From Tolypeutes matacus (taxonomy: Eukaryota; Chordata; Mammalia; Cingulata; Chlamyphoridae), in the NCBI GenBank assembly GCA_026826555.1, contig JAKSZT010037198.1:9016945-9080944 (forward strand): 64,000 nucleotides of DNA, in the 5' to 3' direction. Numbering within the stretch: position 1 is the stretch's first letter; every line of letters begins with the position of its first letter. Under the pieces are notes generated by a model. The model was not told where the DNA came from. It saw only the letters and a list, made by a program, of their open reading frames with translations, and made no database searches. Shown in pieces: positions 58,560 to 64,000 of the stretch. The position numbers and the translations under genes are program-made.

Positions 58560-59120
58560 AAAATTTGAACAAATTAGCAATAGCTTAATAATGAAAATTG
58601 ATTAGAAGAAAAAAATCTAAATATTTGTTAAAGGGTGGAAAATGCTAATATTCCAAAATTTCTCCCAAATTAATTTATAGATTTCATACAATTACCATAA
58701 ATTATTATCTTGAGGGTTTTTTTTGGCTTGGAAAGTAATTTCACAGCTAATCACAAAAATAATGAAAAAAGGAGAGCCAAGAACATACTAGAAATAAAAT
58801 AAGGAAGTGATTTCATTGCACATATGTTAATGTAAAATTTTCCAAAGCTATCGAGCATATTAAAGAATTACAATAACTTGGGAAATGATTGTTGACTGTT
58901 TTTTAAACATGTTTTGAAAATCAGCTTAAATGTGATACATTTAAGGAAATGTTTGGGAAAATAACAAAATGTACACAGATGAAAAAGCTCTACACCCAAC
59001 GTCTTTAAAATATAACATATAGAATGAAGAGATATAAAAACAAAATGAAAACCTTAAAAGGTTAGAAGAAATACAGGTGAATATTATATCCTTGAGTTCA
59101 GTAGGCTTTTTATGTATAAA
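58560..59120 (+). mobile_element. Possible very old L1 ORF2 fragment
   Basis: 'aaaattaatttatagatttcatacaattacc' and the following 'ggcttggaaagtaatttcacagctaatcacaaaaataatg' loosely follow L1 post-RT sequence ('gattcaatgcaatccc', 'attctaaaatttatatgg'). It is highly diverged, so the call is weak. Confidence 0.4.
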
Positions 59121-60829
59121 GAAAATGAATAATTTTTAAAAATGCAAACACACTGGGTGCAGAAAATTCTAGAAGAAGAGATGACCAAAAGTTGGCTCCT
59201 ATCTCTTCGATTGTCAACTCAGGTTTACCTGTTTCTCCAGGGTGAAATAGTTGCCGAACTGCAAGGAGTGGAATGGAGTGAAATCTTAGATGCTACTGAA
59301 GTACCAAGAAGCAGGTATTTCCCTCTTATGTGCTGAGCTGGCATCTGGACATCAGCACTGATGTGTTCAAAATTAAAACCATGAATGGTTGGATTCCAGG
59401 AACAGCTGACCTCAGAGCTCTTGAACCTCAGGGATTTATCAACCTGCGTTTTACATAGATGTCTCTGTTTGCCTTCGTATTAAACAGGTCAAGAAATTGC
59501 TTAACTAGTGTGTTAGGAAAAGAAATTAACACTGGGTCCACCGAGGTCCCGATACAGTGAACAGATTAAAGAGCAGCGAGGCTTCCTCCAGTGGGATCTG
59601 CAAAACAACATGCCCTCCTCCTCTGTAACAGATCAAAGTGAGAAAATGCTTTGACTTATACTCTAGATCTCAGACATAACTAGCAGACCAAGATAAGTAA
59701 AAACACATCTTAGGAAATCAGGTATCTGAGAGAAGAAGAACCCAAACAAAAAGAGCATGCATCCAGAAATACGGAGTTGGTGTATGACAAAGAATATGTG
59801 TTTGTGTGTATGTATATGTATATACAATAAAGAAATACCCCCCCCCAGAAAAGCTCAAATTATTTGATGGAATAAAACTATATTCTTGGTTACATAATTC
59901 AGTAGTGAAGTAAAGGAAAATATCTTTGGTTCTTTGGTTTAATTAATTGCATAGAATAACAAAGCTATCTCAAAGAACGGAAAATTGAGAGACCTAGCAC
60001 TGACCAAAAATATAAATATCAGGAATTGTAGAATGAGATAAGGGACAGAAAGGAAAAACAATACATAAACAAACAAAGAATTAAATTTCCCTGGGATAAA
60101 GAAAATCCTAGGTTGCATATTAAACAAACTCATAAAATTCCAGGCATACATGATTAGACAAGACCTACAATTAGGTACATACAAGTAAGGGTCAGGAACA
60201 AATCTTACAGACTTCCAGACAGAAAGAATAGCTCACCTCCAATGCAAAATATTTAATTCATGTTGGTCATCTCATGTGCCCCACTGACGTCCAATAAACT
60301 GTGGAATAATATCTACAGGCAATTACAAGTACACTGTGAAACTCATGGATTCTCTACACAGCCAAGAAAATCCCTTGTCACAGCAAAGGAAGAACACTCA
60401 TTATGCAAAAATTCAGATAGAATATCACTAATGAACTCCTACTGAAGAAAATGCTTAAGTAAATACTCTCATTTATCAAAGAGAACACAGTTTTCATAAA
60501 GTGGGAAGATGAAAGATGTAGGAGAAGAAACCGTGGTGAATAATAAATCTCTCTGTCACCTTCCTTCTCTCTTTCTTTGAATAATTATGGAGCCTATGGG
60601 AATATGTAACATGTAACATGAATTCTAAGCAAGTGTTCTTAAACTGAAGGAAAGTGTTCTTAGGGAAATGAAAAAATTGGAAGAAAATACAAAACATTCT
60701 AGCAACATGGAGATTTGAAAACAAAAGGAGTGGGTGGGGTATAGTATAAGTGTTCTTAAGACTTATTTTCTGATGGAAAAAAAAAACAAAGGTGATAAAG
60801 AGGAAGTAAAAATATCCTAAATGCTTTCT
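59121..60829. other. Unassigned intergenic stretch
   Basis: 59140-59640 is somewhat GC-richer, and a 64-codon frame at 59142-59336 has no motif. 59880-60480 is A-rich and may be an ancient LINE 5'/ORF1 area ('ttacagacttccagacagaaag'), but I cannot assign it. No gene is recognised. Confidence 0.45.
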
Positions 60830-61850
60830 TTTTTAAAAAACACATCAATTTTATTGATACATGTTAATAAGGCATGCTATTCATCCAAAGTGTACAGTCA
60901 ATGGTATTTGTTATAATCATATATTTGTACATTCATCACTTCAGTCATTATTAGAGCATTTCCATTATTTCAAAAATAATTACAATAAACAAAAAAAGAC
61001 AAACAAGAAAATTCTTCACCTCTCAATTTCTCTGTGTATTCCCCAATATACATAGCTATTAATTCTGGCTATTCCCGCACATTTATTTATTAAGCAGTTC
61101 TACTGAGATATATTCACATAACATATGATCTATCCAAAGTGTAAGATCAATGACTTTTGATATAATCACAATGTTGTGCATTCATAACCACAAAAAAATT
61201 TAGGACAATTTCATTACTCCAAACAGAAAAATTCCACACCCCTTAACACTCCTTCCTCAGCCCTACATAACCACTAATATAATTTCATCTTTATAAATTG
61301 ATTTATATTTACATTTTATATTTGGAATCATACAATAAGTAGTACTTTGTGTCTGGTTTCCTACTATTAGCATAATTTGTTGTCTTATATTAACATTTTG
61401 TTGTATTAACATACGTTTGTTCAGTTTCAAAGAAAAATGTTCTTATATATGCAATTTTACCCATATTCATATCTCATATGCGGTTTTACTATGGTGTACA
61501 TTTCCATGTTACACATTTTAGCTCTCCCTTTAGTAATATACATGACCTTAGATTCTCCCTTTAAACCACTTTCATACCCACATAATAGTACTGCTTGTTA
61601 CAAACATTATGTTGGGCTTTTACCTTTTCTATTCATTTCCAAAGATTAACACACATTCTTTTTTACCAATTCTGCAGAAGTTAACCTTGGCTTTCCATTC
61701 TCTAAAATCATTCTATTTTCTGGTACCTATATTCAAGTTAGTAACTCAGTGAGATTACAAAATATATTTAGTTCATAGTAGTGCAATCATTCAGTATTTG
61801 GCTTTCTGTTTGCATATCATCTTATTTGGATGACGGTGAATCAGAGGTCT
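60830..61850 (-). mobile_element. L1-like 3'-UTR fragment, second subtype
   Basis: Reversed text shows repeated motifs of the type 'attttattgatacatgtt ... ccaaagtgtacagtcaatgg' (60849-60905), again at 61100-61150 ('gagatatattcacataacat ... ccaaagtgtaagatcaatg'). 'ggaatcatacaataagtagtac' and 'ttagcataatttg' follow, as in the 3' ends of mammalian L1s. The duplicated opening suggests two overlapping insertions or a repeated 3'-UTR unit. Confidence 0.55.
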
Positions 61851-62169
61851 ATAAAGCACATTTTTGTGAAGTTGTGTATTAATGGAAAATAGCATGTTTT
61901 TCTCAAATAATAGTGAAGTTTGCATATAATTGTAATATTAGTGGCAAAAGGTAAACCTCAACAGAAAGAAAAATCATTGCAGGACTTGTAAATTCAAAAG
62001 GAAGAAATATATAATGAATCAGAATTATATAAAACCAAAAATGAAAGAATAAGAAAATTATAAAATGATTTATAAATGAAATTTACTTTGCTAAAAATAA
62101 ATTGAATTATATTTGTCATTACAATAATAATGAATCAATTGAATAATCTTATTTAATGAAAACTACGAA
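61851..62169. other. AT-rich intergenic stretch
   Basis: Nothing assignable is seen, only A/T-rich text between two L1 3'-UTR fragments. Confidence 0.55.
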
Positions 62170-63315
62170 ATGAGATTTTTTTTTAATTTTTAATTTTTAT
62201 TTTTAAAGAGACTTTAGATTACATGTTACATAAAAAATATAGGGGATTTCCATATGCCCCACCCCCTCCCCCTCTCACATTTTCACACATTAACAACAAC
62301 CTTCATAAATACGGTACATTTACTAAAATTGATGAGCACATATTGAAGCATTGCTACTAACCAGGGACTATAGTTTACATTATAGTTTACACTCAATCCT
62401 GCACAATTTTATAGGTTATGACAAAATATAAAATGGCCTGTATCCATCATTGCAATGTCATGCAGGACAATTCCAATGTCCTGAAAATTCCCCCTTAACA
62501 AAATTAGAACCATGAATAGGTTATTACACATATTTTTTCCTCTCCCTCTCTTCAGAACCTCTGGTAGCCACTGCCTCCACAATAATGATAAAAGTTCTTC
62601 ATTGCTAGAATAACAATAAGTCTAGAGAACAATAATAGTAAGTATACTTTAGTCCATTGTTTATTACTCAGTCTTGAGGATTTTGGAATGGTTATGACCA
62701 CACTGTCTCTAATTGAGAGGGGCATAGATCCCATGGGGCTGATGATTGGAACTCTCTTGCTTGCGGTTGCATACTCTCTCTGTTCCTTGGGATGGGCGTT
62801 GTCCGTCATCATCACCTTGTTACTTGTCCTGGTTGTATCCAATGAACTGGAGAATAGGTGTTGCTACTCTGCTGAGATTCAGTGCCCAACTGGCACATGG
62901 ATGGATCAAAGATTTAAGTATCCTGAACATAACATCTATCAAATATAATACTAATTATAGGTTCAAATAGAAGGGGCAGAAGAGCCATTTGTATGGAAAC
63001 CACATATGAGTACAACTCTGTCACAGTGGGAGCATAAATTCCAAGGTAAGTCTCACTGGTAGGGTGCCAAACTACTGAACTGTCTACCCTGCCTATAGTT
63101 TCTGGATGTTTTTAGAGTCCTCAGGAGCTCCACTATTTGAGGGAATATTTACTGTGGCAGTCAATGAGATCCTGCGGAAACGTGCATAAGTATAACCTCT
63201 GGAATGACCTCCCAACTCACTTTGAAATATCTTAGCCATAAGAACTCATTTGCATTTACCATTTCCCCCTTATGGTCAAGGTCTTTTTCCAGGTGCATTG
63301 CTAGGTGCACCTAGG
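62170..63315 (-). mobile_element. L1 3'-UTR fragment (second part of the long 3' UTR)
   Basis: Starting from a T-rich tail (62176-62210), the reversed sequence parallels 14860-15870: 'aaaaaatataggggatttcc', 'tggcctgtatccatcattgcaatgtcatgc', 'ggtagccactgcctccac', 'aattgagaggggcatagatccc', 'tccaatgaactggagaatagg' and 'ttttccaggtgcattgctag'. It stops abruptly at about 63315, where a plus-oriented piece starts. Confidence 0.85.
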
Positions 63316-64000
63316 ACAGGCTTCTATGGAATATGTAACTGTTCATCTTGTCATAATGTGTTATATCAGTGGGTGGAGACCCACAAAGTAAACAAGAAAA
63401 TGCTAAACTCCCATCCTGGAAGTTGTGCTATATTCTCAAATAGAGGGGCAAGAGTCTCCCGAGAATATAGGCAGTGACTAATAAAATAAAAAAGACCAAT
63501 ATGTCAAGCCCTCAATATTATTGTAAGTAAGTATGAATTTTATTCTTCAAAAAGTGAAACTTAGTGGTTACAATAGGTCTTGAGGGCAAGGGAAGGGAAA
63601 AATAGAATTGATGGAACATAGAGCATTTTTAGGGCATTAGAATTGTTCCACATGATCTTGCAATAATGGATACAGGCAATTTTAAATTTCATCAAAATTT
63701 ATAAATGTGTACAGTACAAAATGTAAATCATAATGTAAACCATTGACCATGGTCAGTAGCAATGCCACAACATTTGTATATCAATTGGAACAAATGTGCC
63801 ATCCATATGTAAAATGTTATTAATAGGGGAGAGGTGAAAGGGGGAGGGCATTGGGTATATGGAAACCCCCTATATTCTCTACATGACTTTTCAGACATAT
63901 CTTCTTTGAAGATAAAATGAAAAAAAAAAAAAAAGAACTGAGGGAATATACAGAAGAAAATCTCACTGTACATACAAAACAACAGCTCTTACAGTGATGA
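63316..64000 (+). mobile_element. L1 3'-UTR fragment (first part), runs off the window
   Basis: The sequence parallels the minus strand of 17150-16560: 'gttcatcttgtcataatgtgttatatcagtgggtgg', 'cccatcctgg', 'tgatcttgcaataatggatacaggc', 'gttattaataggggag', 'acatgacttttcag' and, at the edge, 'caacagctcttacagtgatga'. Orientation is opposite to the adjoining 62170-63315 fragment. The right end lies outside the window. Confidence 0.85.

Noticed and set aside
59142..59336. Possible small exon or processed pseudogene
   Set aside because: The 64-codon frame has no recognisable domain, no convincing splice sites and no A-tail. It is left unassigned.

Overview
This is a mammalian intergenic window, almost certainly from a xenarthran and most likely an armadillo. 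The strongest clue is three copies of the tRNA-derived DAS-SINE family. One of them carries the typical run of about 17-bp 'gctggccca' repeats. LINE-1 copies with a distinctive, very long 3' UTR support the same reading. MIR and L2 fossils confirm a placental mammal. I recognise no host gene: no exon with clean splice sites, no cellular RNA gene and no CpG-island promoter. The longest open frames all lie inside transposable elements.

Layout. 1-480 is an L2 fossil. 499-4040 is a complete ORF-less L1-derived element with 17-bp target-site duplications (TSDs). 4058-7057 is AT-rich sequence with a possible fossil repeat and an odd 33-bp direct repeat. 7058-9300 is an L1 ORF2 fragment ending in an inverted piece. 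11388-13465 is an old L1 3' end beside a young minus-strand L1 3'-UTR insertion. 14836-21585 is a 6.7-kb minus-strand L1. 21586-30680 is mostly unique AT-rich DNA with MIR fossils, a young L1 3'-UTR fragment and an old L1. 30690-35285 is L1-dominated and includes an ORF1-to-ORF2 internal-deletion copy. 35400-41000 holds L2, MIR and the three DAS-SINEs. 40530-43310 is an old L1.

46387-53378 is a minus-strand class I (gammaretrovirus-like) endogenous retrovirus. It has paired LTRs, a 4-bp TSD, a tRNA-Thr-type primer-binding site, a polypurine tract, and damaged gag, pro, pol and env. 53480-53945 looks like an unrelated solo LTR. 56240-64000 is mostly minus-strand L1 3'-UTR fragments, an old L1 ORF2 remnant and, at the right edge, a probable twin-priming inversion.

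The most unusual object is a GC-rich 445-bp insert at 50159-50603 inside the ERV pol region. It has perfect 15-bp TSDs and an A-rich tail, so L1-type retroposition made it. Its sequence resembles, from memory, the 5' external transcribed spacer of the 45S pre-rRNA. The two ERV LTRs differ at only about four of roughly 400 aligned positions although the body is heavily deleted and frameshifted, which suggests an already defective provirus copied in trans. L1 machinery, its non-autonomous passengers and one ERV account for most of the window's recognisable structure.
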